A program made the translations under genes and the position numbers. A stretch of DNA of 38,259 nt from Candidatus Eisenbergiella merdipullorum (lineage in GTDB: Bacteria > Bacillota > Clostridia > Lachnospirales > Lachnospiraceae): contig DWYY01000091.1 of assembly GCA_019118445.1 (NCBI GenBank), positions 1 through 38,259 on the forward strand, written 5' to 3'. Within the stretch, counting starts at the first letter, position 1, and each line of letters begins with the position of its first letter. Below are positions 1 through 9,368 of this stretch, piece after piece. The notes below the pieces were generated by a model. It ran no database searches and had not been told where the DNA came from. It saw only the letters and a list, made by a program, of their open reading frames with translations.

Positions 1-208
1 GCTCCCTGGAGGAGCCGCAGCCGAAGTTCTTCTCGGCTACGATGATATCCCCCTTCTGCACTTTTTTGATGAAATCCCGATCGATATCCTCCATGCAGTG
101 CGAAGCAAGCTCTGCAGGGTCTGAGGAATTCAGATAGCGTGCGGGAATGATCACATCCGTATCGATATTGTCGCCGTATTTGAATACGCGCCCTTTTGCA
201 TTCTTCAT
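1..208 (-). CDS. leuD: 3-isopropylmalate dehydratase small subunit (partial, N-terminal 69 residues)
   Basis: LeuD is the swivelling small subunit that joins LeuC to isomerise 2-isopropylmalate to 3-isopropylmalate in leucine synthesis, in the cytoplasm. The visible N-terminus begins [20 protein letters not shown], and the family motif NFGCGSSRE lies at the window edge, where the gene is cut. The start at 208 has a strong GGAGGG site just upstream (213-219). It follows leuC by 74 bases on the same strand, so the two are almost certainly co-transcribed. A short 5-bp hairpin (224-242) lies in the gap and has no U-run, so it does not look like a terminator. Identification is firm; only the 3' part is missing. 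Confidence 0.95.
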   Translation of the reverse strand, partial: MKNAKGRVFKYGDNIDTDVIIPARYLNSSDPAELASHCMEDIDRDFIKKVQKGDIIVAEKNFGCGSSRE

Positions 209-282
209 TGTTCCCTCCATTCTGCCGCAGCGTTACCGCGGCATTTTCTTCCTCATGGAAAAATTGATCCTTATGCAGTCCC

Positions 283-1551
283 TCAGTCCTCCAGCGCGCC
301 GGGCCAGGAAATGATACCTGTGACCGCGCTTGCCGCAGCGACTGCCGGGCTAGCCAGATAGACCTCCGAATCCACATGCCCCATGCGGCCCACGAAGTTG
401 CGGTTGGTGGTGGATACGCACCGCTCGCCCTCCGCGAGGACGCCCATGTAGCCGCCCAGGCACGGGCCGCACGTCGGAGTGCTGACCACTGCCCCGGCTT
501 CGATGAAGATCTTCAGGAGCCCTTCTTCCATTGCCTGCAGATAGATGGCCTGGGTGGCGGGGATGATGATGCAGCGGATCCCCTTTGCCACATGGCGGCC
601 GCGCAGCACTTCAGCAGCACAGCGGATGTCCTCCATCCGTCCGTTCGTACAGGAGCCGATCACCACCTGATCGATCCGGATCTCTTCCGTGATCTCATCT
701 ATGGTCTTTGTGTTTTCCGGCAGATGCGGAAATGCCACTGTAGGTCTGAGCGCGGACAGGTCGATGGTGATCTCTTCATCATAAACGGCATCCTCATCCG
801 CCGTATAGATGACCGGAGCTTTCGTGGAATGCTCTTTTATGTAGCATAACGTCTGGTCATCCACCGGGAAGATGCCGTTCTTTGCGCCCGCTTCGATCGC
901 CATGTTGGCAATGGTAAAACGGTCATCCATGCACAGGCTGGAAACGCCTTCCCCTGCAAATTCCAGAGACTTGTACAGGGCGCCGTCCACTCCGATCGTT
1001 CCGATCAGATGCAGGATCACATCCTTGCCGGAAACCCATTTGGGCAGGCTGCCCGTCAGGTTTACGCGGATCGCAGAAGGAACCTTGAACCAGGCTTTAC
1101 CCGTCGCCATTCCGGCGGCCATGTCCGTGCTCCCCACGCCTGTGGAAAACGCGCCGAGGGCTCCGTAGGTGCAGGTATGCGAATCTGCGCCGATCACCAC
1201 ATCCCCTGCGACGACCAGTCCTTTTTCCGGAAGAAGGGCGTGTTCGATTCCCATCACTCCTACTTCAAAATAGTTGGTGATCTGATTTTTGTACGCAAAT
1301 TCCCTCACGCATTTGCAGTGCTGTGCCGATTTGATATCCTTGTTCGGGACAAAATGATCCGGCACCAGAGCGATCTTATCCTTGTCAAAAACGCCGCCCA
1401 CTTTCATCTTTTCCATTTCCTTGATCGCCACCGGGCTGGTAATGTCATTGCCGAGCACCAGATCCAGTTCGGCTTCAATGAGCTGTCCCGCTTCCACGGA
1501 ATCAAGGCCCGCATGGGCTGCCAGGATCTTTTGTGTCATTGTCATTCCCAT
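283..1551 (-). CDS. leuC: 3-isopropylmalate dehydratase large subunit
   Basis: LeuC is the catalytic, aconitase-type large subunit carrying a [4Fe-4S] cluster; with LeuD it converts 2-isopropylmalate to 3-isopropylmalate. The cluster ligands are visible in VIGSCTNGR and further on in [23 protein letters not shown] is also typical of the family. The length, about 422 residues, matches the short (archaeal/clostridial-type) LeuC. Several starts lie close together: GTG at 1554, then ATG at 1551, 1545 and 1539. I chose ATG 1551 because GGAGG sits nine bases upstream of it. The gene is divergent from a LysR regulator, which suggests control by that protein. Confidence 0.96.
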   Translation of the reverse strand: MGMTMTQKILAAHAGLDSVEAGQLIEAELDLVLGNDITSPVAIKEMEKMKVGGVFDKDKIALVPDHFVPNKDIKSAQHCKCVREFAYKNQITNYFEVGVMGIEHALLPEKGLVVAGDVVIGADSHTCTYGALGAFSTGVGSTDMAAGMATGKAWFKVPSAIRVNLTGSLPKWVSGKDVILHLIGTIGVDGALYKSLEFAGEGVSSLCMDDRFTIANMAIEAGAKNGIFPVDDQTLCYIKEHSTKAPVIYTADEDAVYDEEITIDLSALRPTVAFPHLPENTKTIDEITEEIRIDQVVIGSCTNGRMEDIRCAAEVLRGRHVAKGIRCIIIPATQAIYLQAMEEGLLKIFIEAGAVVSTPTCGPCLGGYMGVLAEGERCVSTTNRNFVGRMGHVDSEVYLASPAVAAASAVTGIISWPGALED

Positions 1552-1692
1552 CACATGTAACCTCCATTTTCCGGGCCGTTCCGCTCAAATGCTCTGATTT
1601 ATGCGGCGGCCGTTCTATCGCCTGATTTGATAGAAACAGTGTAACACATCCGGATATCAGGGGAAAATACTTTTCTTTTATGTTTAATATAA

Positions 1693-1721
1693 TTGCATGT
1701 TATATTATAATTTCCTATAAT
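1693..1721 (+). promoter_or_regulatory. Promoter of the LysR gene overlapping an inverted repeat
   Basis: A -35 box TTGCAT (1693-1698) is followed after 17 bases by a perfect -10 box TATAAT (1716-1721). The inverted repeat ATTATA-N6-TATAAT (1704-1721) overlaps the spacer and the -10, a position suited to autorepression by the LysR protein. Inside it is a T-N11-A arrangement, which is the general LysR-type box. The promoter is seen directly; binding is inferred. Confidence 0.75.
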
Positions 1722-1754
1722 GAATACAGGTTATATGAAAGGAGAAAAGCTTGT

Positions 1755-2678
1755 ATGGAGCAGAATCTGAATCTCTATTACATTTTTGTCACTGTTGCGA
1801 GGTGTAAGAATATCTCCGGAGCAGCCAGGACGCTCTATATCAGCCAGCCAGCTATCAGCAAGGCCATTTCCCGGCTGGAGCAGAACCTGAACACCACACT
1901 GTTTCTTCGTTCCAGCCGGGGCGTCAAGCTCACCGAAGCGGGAGAGATCCTGTACCGTCAGGTGGAAAGCGCATTTCTCGCCCTCAGCCAGGGCGAACAG
2001 CAGCTAAAAAAAATGCAGGAGCTGGGGATCGGCCATCTGTCTATCGGAGTGAGCAGTACCCTGTGCAAATATGTCCTGCTTCCTTATCTGCGCCGCTTTA
2101 CGAGGGAGAACCCGCACATCCAGATCTCCATCTCCTGCCAGTCCACTTATCAGACGGTGCAGGCTCTGGAAAACGGTTCCGTGGATATCGGGCTGATCGG
2201 GGAAAATGACCAGATGGACAAGCTTTCTTTCTTTCCGGTCCGGGAAATCGAAGATATTTTTGTCTGTACCGGAAATTATCTGGAGAATCTGAAGGAACGC
2301 ACTGCGCTTCCGCCCGCGCCGAGAGCGAAGCAGATCCTTGCGGCATCCACGCTGATGCTTCTGGATAAGGGAAACATCACAAGGCAGTATATCGATAAAT
2401 ATCTGTCCAGAGAGGAGATCGTTCCGGCGCAGATCCTGGAGGTCACATCCATGGACCTGCTGATCGATTTTGCGAAGATCGGGCTGGGGATCGCGTGCGT
2501 CATCCGCTCCTTTGTCCAAAAGGAGCTGGAAGACGGGAAGCTTCTATCTCTGTCCCTTCCGGCAGCGATCCCGGGACGCAACATCGGTTTTGCAGTGCTG
2601 AAAAACGCGCCCTTTTCCCCTTCCCTGAGGAGGTTTATGGACAGCGTGCTTCCCGGCGGAAAGAACGGCCCTGAATGA
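1755..2678 (+). CDS. LysR-family transcriptional regulator
   Basis: This 307-residue protein has the LysR layout: an N-terminal winged helix-turn-helix (about residues 5-65, with SGAARTLYISQPAISKAISR and TLFLRSSRGVKLT) and a C-terminal periplasmic-binding-like effector domain (about 90-300). The start at ATG 1755 is preceded by GGAG at ten bases; an upstream in-frame ATG at 1680 lies before the promoter and is unlikely. It is divergent from leuCD and convergent with ilvC, so it probably senses a metabolite of branched-chain amino acid synthesis and controls leuCD, the ilv genes or both. The family is certain; target and effector are inferred from position. It does not carry enough distinguishing sequence for a gene name. 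Confidence 0.93.
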   Translation: MEQNLNLYYIFVTVARCKNISGAARTLYISQPAISKAISRLEQNLNTTLFLRSSRGVKLTEAGEILYRQVESAFLALSQGEQQLKKMQELGIGHLSIGVSSTLCKYVLLPYLRRFTRENPHIQISISCQSTYQTVQALENGSVDIGLIGENDQMDKLSFFPVREIEDIFVCTGNYLENLKERTALPPAPRAKQILAASTLMLLDKGNITRQYIDKYLSREEIVPAQILEVTSMDLLIDFAKIGLGIACVIRSFVQKELEDGKLLSLSLPAAIPGRNIGFAVLKNAPFSPSLRRFMDSVLPGGKNGPE

Positions 2679-2686
2679 CCCGCGTA

Positions 2687-2730
2687 AAAAACACGGCTGC
2701 AACCCTTTCGGGAACCGCAGCCGTGTTTTT
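2687..2730. terminator. Bidirectional rho-independent terminator between the LysR gene and ilvC
   Basis: A perfect 14-bp inverted repeat, AAAAACACGGCTGC (2687-2700) and GCAGCCGTGTTTTT (2717-2730), surrounds a 16-base loop. The flanking A and T tracts give a U-run in both directions, so it can end both the rightward LysR transcript and the leftward ilvC transcript. Confidence 0.93.
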
Positions 2731-2749
2731 GTCAGTTAAAATATCTTTA

Positions 2750-3829
<1,080 letters not shown>

Positions 3830-4333
3830 TCACAGATCAATGTAGACCACATTTTCCGTTCCGCGCCCCAATCCTGCGATCCCGGTCCTGGCGAGCTCCA
3901 GGATCTCATAATTGCTCAGAAGATTGATGCAGGCATCAACCTTGCTCTGGTTTCCGGTAATCTCCACGATCAGGTTTTCCGGTCCCACATCGATGATGTT
4001 GGCGCGGAATATATTGGAAAGGGCGATCACATCCTGCCTCTGAGCCGCGGCTACCTTTACCTTGATCATTGCGAGTTCTCGGTAAACGCTTTCCTCCGGC
4101 TTCAGTTCACGGATATCCCTTACATCCACCAGCTTACCGACCTGCTTCTCGATCTGTTCGAGGATCTCATCGTCTCCCGTCGCCACAATGGTAATGCGGG
4201 TAATCCTGGGATCAGCCGTCACCCCGGCAGTAATGCTTTCAATATTGTAGCCTCTTCTGGAAAACAGACCTGATATCCGGCTCAGGACGCCGGAGGTATT
4301 ATCCACAAGAAGCTGAAACACTTTTTTCCGCAT
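3830..4333 (-). CDS. ilvN: Acetolactate synthase regulatory (small) subunit, second copy
   Basis: This is the ACT-domain regulatory subunit that binds IlvB and confers valine feedback inhibition. The first ACT domain (about residues 3-75) carries DNTSGVLSRISGLFSRRGYN, the typical IlvN/IlvH signature. The second ferredoxin-like domain runs to about residue 155. The length of 167 residues is normal. The start at 4333 has GGAGG nine bases upstream, just downstream of a near-consensus promoter. A second, clearly diverged IlvN homologue lies immediately upstream (4494-4982), so the cell carries two regulatory subunits next to one ilvB. This copy is paired with ilvC in its own transcription unit. 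Confidence 0.94.
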   Translation of the reverse strand: MRKKVFQLLVDNTSGVLSRISGLFSRRGYNIESITAGVTADPRITRITIVATGDDEILEQIEKQVGKLVDVRDIRELKPEESVYRELAMIKVKVAAAQRQDVIALSNIFRANIIDVGPENLIVEITGNQSKVDACINLLSNYEILELARTGIAGLGRGTENVVYIDL

Positions 4334-4358
4334 AAAGCAACGCCTCCGTTGTTGATTT

Positions 4359-4387
4359 ATTCTAGCAACATTGAGGAGCCTTGTCAA
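4359..4387 (-). promoter_or_regulatory. Near-consensus promoter for the second ilvN and ilvC
   Basis: On the minus strand a perfect -35 TTGACA (4382-4387) is followed by exactly 17 bases and the -10 TAGAAT (4359-4364). The start codon at 4333 is only about 20 bases downstream of the expected transcription start, so there is no room for a T-box or attenuator leader. Control must act on initiation or come from upstream. Confidence 0.88.
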
Positions 4388-4388
4388 C

Positions 4389-4407
4389 GTATGATAGTCA
4401 GTCATAC
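4389..4407. promoter_or_regulatory. LysR-type operator candidate upstream of the ilvN-ilvC promoter
   Basis: GTATGA-N7-TCATAC is a perfect 6-bp inverted repeat one base upstream of the -35 box. It contains the T-N11-A core of LysR-type sites. An activator bound here would touch RNA polymerase at the -35 region. The linked LysR gene at 1755 is the natural candidate partner; this is inference. Confidence 0.5.
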
Positions 4408-4459
4408 TTATGATAACTCCCGGTTATATTATCCGCCTTATCTGTAAAACTGTGTTATA

Positions 4460-4486
4460 CCGGGACAGGCAGGATCCCTGTCCCGG
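4460..4486. terminator. GC-rich hairpin between the two ilvN genes
   Basis: CCGGGACAGG (4460-4469) and CCTGTCCCGG (4477-4486) form a perfect 10-bp stem with a 7-base loop, eight bases beyond the first ilvN stop. Neither side has a proper U-run. It may be a weak or rho-assisted terminator, or an mRNA-stabilising 3' hairpin, separating the ilvB-ilvN unit from the ilvN-ilvC unit. Confidence 0.6.
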
Positions 4487-4493
4487 CCGCCCC

Positions 4494-4982
4494 TCATCCA
4501 TCGCTTTCCGCGCATTTTGTCAGGGCAAGCGTCCCGGTGCGCGCCACTTCCACAATGCTGATGGTCTGCAGCATATCCAGAAAAGTCTGTACCCTCTCCG
4601 GGGTGTCGCAGATCTGGATCAGCATCATATGTTTGGACATATCGACGATGGAAGCATTCATGATCGCGCAATTCTCCATGACGTCCCGGCGGTTGTTCCG
4701 GTTGTATTTGATCTTTACCAGCATCAGTTCCCTGCTGATGCTGATCTGCTCGTCAAAGGTGCGTACCTTGATGACATCCAGCTTTTTGTTGAGCTGTTTT
4801 TCAATCTGTTCAATGGTCCTCTCATCTCCGGTGCTGACGATCGTCATGCAGGAAACCGCCGGATCATCCGTCTCCCCAACCGCAAGGGAGTCAATATTAA
4901 AACATCTTCTGGAAAACAGACCTGCCACCTTGCAGAGCACGCCGGACCTGTTTTCAACAAGAACCGAATATATTTTTTTCAT
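4494..4982 (-). CDS. ilvN: Acetolactate synthase regulatory (small) subunit, first copy
   Basis: This 162-residue ACT-domain protein directly follows ilvB and is the expected IlvB partner. The N-terminal ACT motif reads ENRSGVLCKVAGLFSRRCFN. Compared with the second copy, the usual RRGYNIES is RRCFNIDS, so a conserved Gly-Tyr pair next to the valine-binding loop is Cys-Phe. The start at ATG 4982 is preceded by GGAGA at six bases; a GTG seven codons upstream has a poorer site. The gap from ilvB is 25 bases, indicating co-transcription and probably translational coupling. The family is certain; whether this copy still responds to valine is open. Confidence 0.92.
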   Translation of the reverse strand: MKKIYSVLVENRSGVLCKVAGLFSRRCFNIDSLAVGETDDPAVSCMTIVSTGDERTIEQIEKQLNKKLDVIKVRTFDEQISISRELMLVKIKYNRNNRRDVMENCAIMNASIVDMSKHMMLIQICDTPERVQTFLDMLQTISIVEVARTGTLALTKCAESDG

Positions 4983-5007
4983 TGCCTTTCTCCATTCCGC
5001 CACAGCC

Positions 5008-6624
5008 TTATTTTACCAGATCCATGGGATCGATCATGCACTCCATGAGATAAGAAGTATCGTCCTTCAGAAATTCATCCAGAGCGGGGTCGATCTGTTC
5101 ATTGCGAGAAAGCTTCAGATAAGGGATATCATAGGCTTCCGCCAGCTTATCCAGTCTGGGGACGCCGGAAATGTCCACCACGGAATACCTGTCCTTATAG
5201 GTATAGTGCTGATATTCGCGGACCATTCCGAGATAGTTGTTCCGGAATACGGCGATCTTGACAGGGATCCGGTACTGGTGGATGGTTGCCAGCTCCATCA
5301 TGGACATCTGAAAGGAACCGTCTCCGCAGACCGCGATGACCTGTTTGGACATATCTCCCACCTTGGCTCCCATCGCCGCAGGGATAGAATACCCCATGGT
5401 CCCCATACCGCCAGAGGTTAAGAACCTTCCCTGACGCACAATGTGATAGGAACAGGACCAGATCTGATTCTGTCCCACATCGGCCACATAGACGCCGTCC
5501 GGCTCCATGCGTTCGGACAGCCTGTGGATGAAGGCTTCCGGGTCCACGTAATCGGGATTGGGATGGCGGATCTGATGCATGGTCGCCCGGTATTCGTTCA
5601 GCTTCTCGATCCATTCTTCATGCTCACAGGTGAATTCCTGCTTTTCAAAATCTTCAAAAATATGTCTGGCGTCTCCCACCAGCGGGATGGTCGGCCCCGC
5701 GTTTTTGCCGATTTCCGCAGGATCGACATCGATATGTACCAGTACCTTGTCGTGCATGATAAGATCCGGCTGATTGACCGAACGGTCAGCCACGCGCGCG
5801 CCCACCATGATCAGCAGGTCGGACTCTTTCATCGCCCGGTTGGCATAAGGCTTTCCATTGTTTCCCACCATACCGTAGTACATGGGATGTTCCGTCGGCA
5901 TGATGCCGATCCCCATCATGGTGGAGACCACAGGAATCCGGTATTTTTCCACAAAATGCCTCAGTTCCTCACAGGCTCCGCTTAAAGTCACACCGCCGCC
6001 CGCATAGATCAGAGGGCGTTTTGCCTTTTCCAGCTCATGGATGACTTTTTTGATCTGGACGGCGTGGCCCTTTACCGTGGGCTTATAGGTCCGCATATTC
6101 ACTTCCTCCGGATAGCGGAACCTGCCAATCTGCGCGTTCTGGATATCCACCGGGATATCGATGAGGACAGGGCCTTTTCTTCCCGTGCTCGCCACATAAA
6201 AAGCTTCCCTGAAAATACGGGGAATGTCATTTGCATCGCGCACCAGATAGCTGTATTTGACAAAGGACTCCGCCGCGCCCGTGATATCCGCTTCCTGGAA
6301 CACGTCGCTTCCCAAAAGCTCACTGTTGACCTGACCGGTGATGCATACAAGGGGAATGCTGTCAGCGAACGCCGTTGCGATCCCTGTCAGCAGGTTGGTC
6401 GCGCCGGGGCCGGAGGTAACGGCGCACACGCCGACCTTTCCTGTCACTCTTGCCATGCCGCTCGCTGCATGGGCGGCATTCTGTTCTGTCCGGATCAGGA
6501 TCGTCCGGATATCGGAATTCAGGATACTGTCATAAAAGGGACAGATCGCAACGCCGGGATAGCCAAATACTTCTGTCACCCCTTCCAGTTCCAGACATTT
6601 TACTATCGCATCCGCTCCATTCAT
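5008..6624 (-). CDS. ilvB: Acetolactate synthase catalytic (large) subunit
   Basis: IlvB is the thiamine-diphosphate and FAD enzyme that condenses two pyruvates to acetolactate, or pyruvate with 2-oxobutyrate, the first common step for valine, leucine and isoleucine. Visible features are the cofactor-activating Glu47 in RTEQNAAHAASG, the SGPGATN loop (near residue 71), and the C-terminal ThDP motif starting GDGSFQMSMMELAT (near 433) and ending RNN. The length of 538 residues is slightly short for the family but complete. The start at 6624 has AGGAG nine bases upstream. It lies 41 bases after metH without a terminator, so it may be read from a metH promoter. Confidence 0.96.
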   Translation of the reverse strand: MNGADAIVKCLELEGVTEVFGYPGVAICPFYDSILNSDIRTILIRTEQNAAHAASGMARVTGKVGVCAVTSGPGATNLLTGIATAFADSIPLVCITGQVNSELLGSDVFQEADITGAAESFVKYSYLVRDANDIPRIFREAFYVASTGRKGPVLIDIPVDIQNAQIGRFRYPEEVNMRTYKPTVKGHAVQIKKVIHELEKAKRPLIYAGGGVTLSGACEELRHFVEKYRIPVVSTMMGIGIMPTEHPMYYGMVGNNGKPYANRAMKESDLLIMVGARVADRSVNQPDLIMHDKVLVHIDVDPAEIGKNAGPTIPLVGDARHIFEDFEKQEFTCEHEEWIEKLNEYRATMHQIRHPNPDYVDPEAFIHRLSERMEPDGVYVADVGQNQIWSCSYHIVRQGRFLTSGGMGTMGYSIPAAMGAKVGDMSKQVIAVCGDGSFQMSMMELATIHQYRIPVKIAVFRNNYLGMVREYQHYTYKDRYSVVDISGVPRLDKLAEAYDIPYLKLSRNEQIDPALDEFLKDDTSYLMECMIDPMDLVK

Positions 6625-6665
6625 CTTCTCTATCTCCTGCCTTTCTTTCTCCTGTTATTATGAAT

Positions 6666-9137
6666 TTAAAGCCCAAGAAGCCGTTTCGCAACGCGCACGG
6701 CATCCGCCGCGTCTTTCGCGTACCCGTCCGCATGGATCTCATCGGCGTAATCCTGGGTGATGACCGCGCCGCCGATGATGATCTTCGCAGTCAGTCCTGT
6801 CTCCTTTGCAAGAGCGATCACATGCTTCATTTCCTGCATGGTCGTGGTCATCAGGGCGGACAGCCCGATCAGCGCCGCATGGTTTTCCTGCGCCGATCGG
6901 ATGATATCTTCTGCCGGTACATCCTTGCCGAGGTCTAACACCTGGAAGCCGTAATTTTTCATCATCAGTGCAACCAGGTTCTTTCCGATATCGTGGATAT
7001 CCCCTTTTACTGTGGCCAGGATCACCACGGGAAGCGCTTCCCTTTCTTTTTCCTGAAGAAGATGGGGCTCCAGCACGCTGATGGAAAGCTTCATGGTTTC
7101 CGCCCCGGAGATCAACTGAGGCAGGAAGTATTTTCCGCTGTCAAACAGCTCTCCCACCCGGTTGATGGCGGGCATGAGAAAATCGTTCAGGATCGTTCCG
7201 GCTTCCATTCCCTCGTCCAGCGCCTTCTGAGTGAGGGCGGCGATGCCGTTTCGGCTGCCTTTCAGGACCGATTCATAGATTTCCGCTCCCCTGCCGGAGC
7301 CGGGAACGCTTTCGGCGTCAGATTTCTTTACGGTTTCAGATGCACCTTCTGCGGGAACGGCGGAAGGAGCAGCAGCCTTCTTTTCGGCTGTTTTCCCGGT
7401 GAACGCAATATAGCGCTCTGCGGCATCTCTCCGGTCCAGGAGCAGGTCGGAAACAAAAGCTGCAGCCATGAGCTGCTGCTGGGAAGGGTTTGCAATAGCC
7501 ATGGTCAGACCTGCCTGGATGGCCATGGTCAGGAATGTGCTGTTGATCTGGATCCGTTCCGGCAGGCCGAAGGAAATATTGGAGAGCCCCACCACTGTGG
7601 CAAAGCCGTTCTGCCGGCAGTAACGGATGGTTTCCAGGGTTTCCAGGGCGGCTTTCGGATTCGCGCCTACAGTGGTCACCAGACCGTCCACGATGATATC
7701 TTCTCTGGTAAGCCCTAAGGAAGCTGCACGTTTCCATATTTTATCAATGATCTCCTTCTTTTCCTCCAGACTCTCCGGAAGGCCTGCATCCGACAACGGA
7801 AGGAGGATGAACATGGCGCCGTATTTCTTTGCCATGGGGATCAGCTTTTCAAATTTTTCCGTTTCCAGGGAGATGGAATTGATCAGCGCGCGCCCGGGGT
7901 ATCTTCGGAGCGCAGCCTCCAGCACATCAATGTGGCTGGAATCCAGTGACAGGGGGAGCTGGGTTACCTGAGTCACCTCTTCCACCGCGCGCAGCATCAG
8001 CTCCTTCTCATCCACGCCGCTCATGCCCATATTGACATCCAGGATGGAAGCGCCCGCTTCTTCCTGCTCCTCCGCAAATTGCACCGTCCTGTCAAAGCGG
8101 CCCTCACGGAGCTCTGCCTGCAGATTCTTCTTTCCTGTTGGATTGATCCGTTCCCCTATGATGAGAAAAGGATCGGAAAGGCCGAAGGAAACGGTCTTCC
8201 GTTCTGAAGTCAGATACCGGATCCCTTCTGGCCGTCTGGGAACATCAGCGGGTTTCCTTCCTGAGACGGCCGCCGCAAGCCTACGGATGTGTTCCGGCGT
8301 GGTCCCGCAGCAGCCGCCCAGGATAACGGCGCCCGCTTCATAAACAGCCTCCATTTCCCGGGCAAAGGAAGGCGCGTCCATGTCATACACCGTTTTTCCG
8401 GTACTGTCCAGGGAAGGAAGTCCGGCATTCGGCTTGGCGATGACGGGAATGCGGGTCGCCTCCGTCATCTGCCTGATGATATGTGCCATCGCGTCCGGTC
8501 CGGTGGAACAGTTGGCCCCCACCGCATCCGCGCCAAGGCTCTCCAGCACAACAGCAGCCGTTACCGCATCCGTCCCATAGAGACTCCTGCCATCCTGCTC
8601 AAAGGTCATCGTCACCATCACCGGAAGGTCCGGACAGGTTTCCTTTGCGGCGATCATTGCTGCACGGCATTCCTGCAGGCTCATCATGGTTTCCACCACC
8701 AGCAGGTCCACGCCCGCTTCCAGCAGGCACCCGATCTGTTCCCGGTAAACATCCACCAGCTCTTCAAGATCCATATGTCCAATGGGAGAGAGCTGTTCCC
8801 CCGTCATCGTCAGATCCCCTGCGATCAGTGTATCCGGTCCGGCTGCTTTCTTGGATGCCTGCACCAGTGCAAAGGTCAATCCGCGGATCTCTTTTTCAAG
8901 TCCGTATTCCGCCAGCTTGATCCTGTTTGCCGTAAAGGTCGGCGCATAGAGGATGTCTGTCCCAGCGCTGACATATTCCCGCTGCAGGCCAGTCAGCACG
9001 TCCGGATGCTCCGTGATCCATTTTTCCGGGCAGACGCCGCCCGGCATGCCTCTCGCCATCAGGTTGGAGCCTGTTGCTCCATCCAGCATGACGATCCCTT
9101 TCTTTATGATGAAATCCCTAAATTCCTGTTTCGTCAT
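6666..9137 (-). CDS. metH: Cobalamin-dependent methionine synthase, short form
   Basis: MetH transfers the methyl group of 5-methyltetrahydrofolate to homocysteine through cob(I)alamin. Domain order: homocysteine-binding barrel (about 1-295), with zinc ligands C210 in GANCSTGP and C276/C277 in GGCCGTT; pterin-binding barrel (about 320-580, LIIGERINPTGKK); an Ala/Pro/Ser-rich linker (about 582-617); cobalamin cap (about 618-700); and cobalamin domain, with the axial His715 in GDIHDIGKN. It ends at residue 823, so the C-terminal AdoMet reactivation domain of E. coli MetH (about 1,227 residues) is absent, as is common in Clostridia, where a separate reactivation protein is expected. The start has only a weak ribosome site. 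The gene is upstream of ilvB on the same strand. Confidence 0.95.
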   Translation of the reverse strand: MTKQEFRDFIIKKGIVMLDGATGSNLMARGMPGGVCPEKWITEHPDVLTGLQREYVSAGTDILYAPTFTANRIKLAEYGLEKEIRGLTFALVQASKKAAGPDTLIAGDLTMTGEQLSPIGHMDLEELVDVYREQIGCLLEAGVDLLVVETMMSLQECRAAMIAAKETCPDLPVMVTMTFEQDGRSLYGTDAVTAAVVLESLGADAVGANCSTGPDAMAHIIRQMTEATRIPVIAKPNAGLPSLDSTGKTVYDMDAPSFAREMEAVYEAGAVILGGCCGTTPEHIRRLAAAVSGRKPADVPRRPEGIRYLTSERKTVSFGLSDPFLIIGERINPTGKKNLQAELREGRFDRTVQFAEEQEEAGASILDVNMGMSGVDEKELMLRAVEEVTQVTQLPLSLDSSHIDVLEAALRRYPGRALINSISLETEKFEKLIPMAKKYGAMFILLPLSDAGLPESLEEKKEIIDKIWKRAASLGLTREDIIVDGLVTTVGANPKAALETLETIRYCRQNGFATVVGLSNISFGLPERIQINSTFLTMAIQAGLTMAIANPSQQQLMAAAFVSDLLLDRRDAAERYIAFTGKTAEKKAAAPSAVPAEGASETVKKSDAESVPGSGRGAEIYESVLKGSRNGIAALTQKALDEGMEAGTILNDFLMPAINRVGELFDSGKYFLPQLISGAETMKLSISVLEPHLLQEKEREALPVVILATVKGDIHDIGKNLVALMMKNYGFQVLDLGKDVPAEDIIRSAQENHAALIGLSALMTTTMQEMKHVIALAKETGLTAKIIIGGAVITQDYADEIHADGYAKDAADAVRVAKRLLGL

Positions 9138-9368
9138 TTTTTCTGTTCAGCCTTTCTTGCAAATATGAAACATTTTATCATGATTTTTGTCAAAAGGGAA
9201 GACGCGTACTTGCCTCCTTTTGCCGCGGCAGGATAAATATCCGTCGAAAAACAAAAGAAAAGTTGAGCCTGTCACAGGGATATGGTATAATCAGCAGGAT
9301 GATTTTCAACAATTTGCATATTGAAATACATGATAAAATGATACGGACAGGAGGCACAAAAAGACAGC
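9138..9368. other. Divergent intergenic region between metH and a lipoprotein gene
   Basis: These 231 bases hold the rightward lipoprotein promoter and, on the other strand, the metH leader. I looked for a SAM or cobalamin riboswitch ahead of metH and saw no convincing conserved core. A 10-base palindrome TGCCGCGGCA sits near 9222. On the minus strand TTGACA occurs near 9190, but no -10 lies at proper spacing, so the metH promoter is undefined. Confidence 0.5.
9263..9291 (+). promoter_or_regulatory. Promoter of the rightward lipoprotein gene
   Basis: The -35 box TTGAGC (9263-9268), a 17-base spacer and a perfect -10 TATAAT (9286-9291) lie 78 bases ahead of the lipoprotein start. Confidence 0.8.

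Noticed and set aside
1555-1690. T-box or leader-peptide attenuator ahead of leuC
   Set aside because: The gap is too short, and no T-box core sequence (such as the GGGUGG-type antiterminator) or Leu-rich peptide was found.
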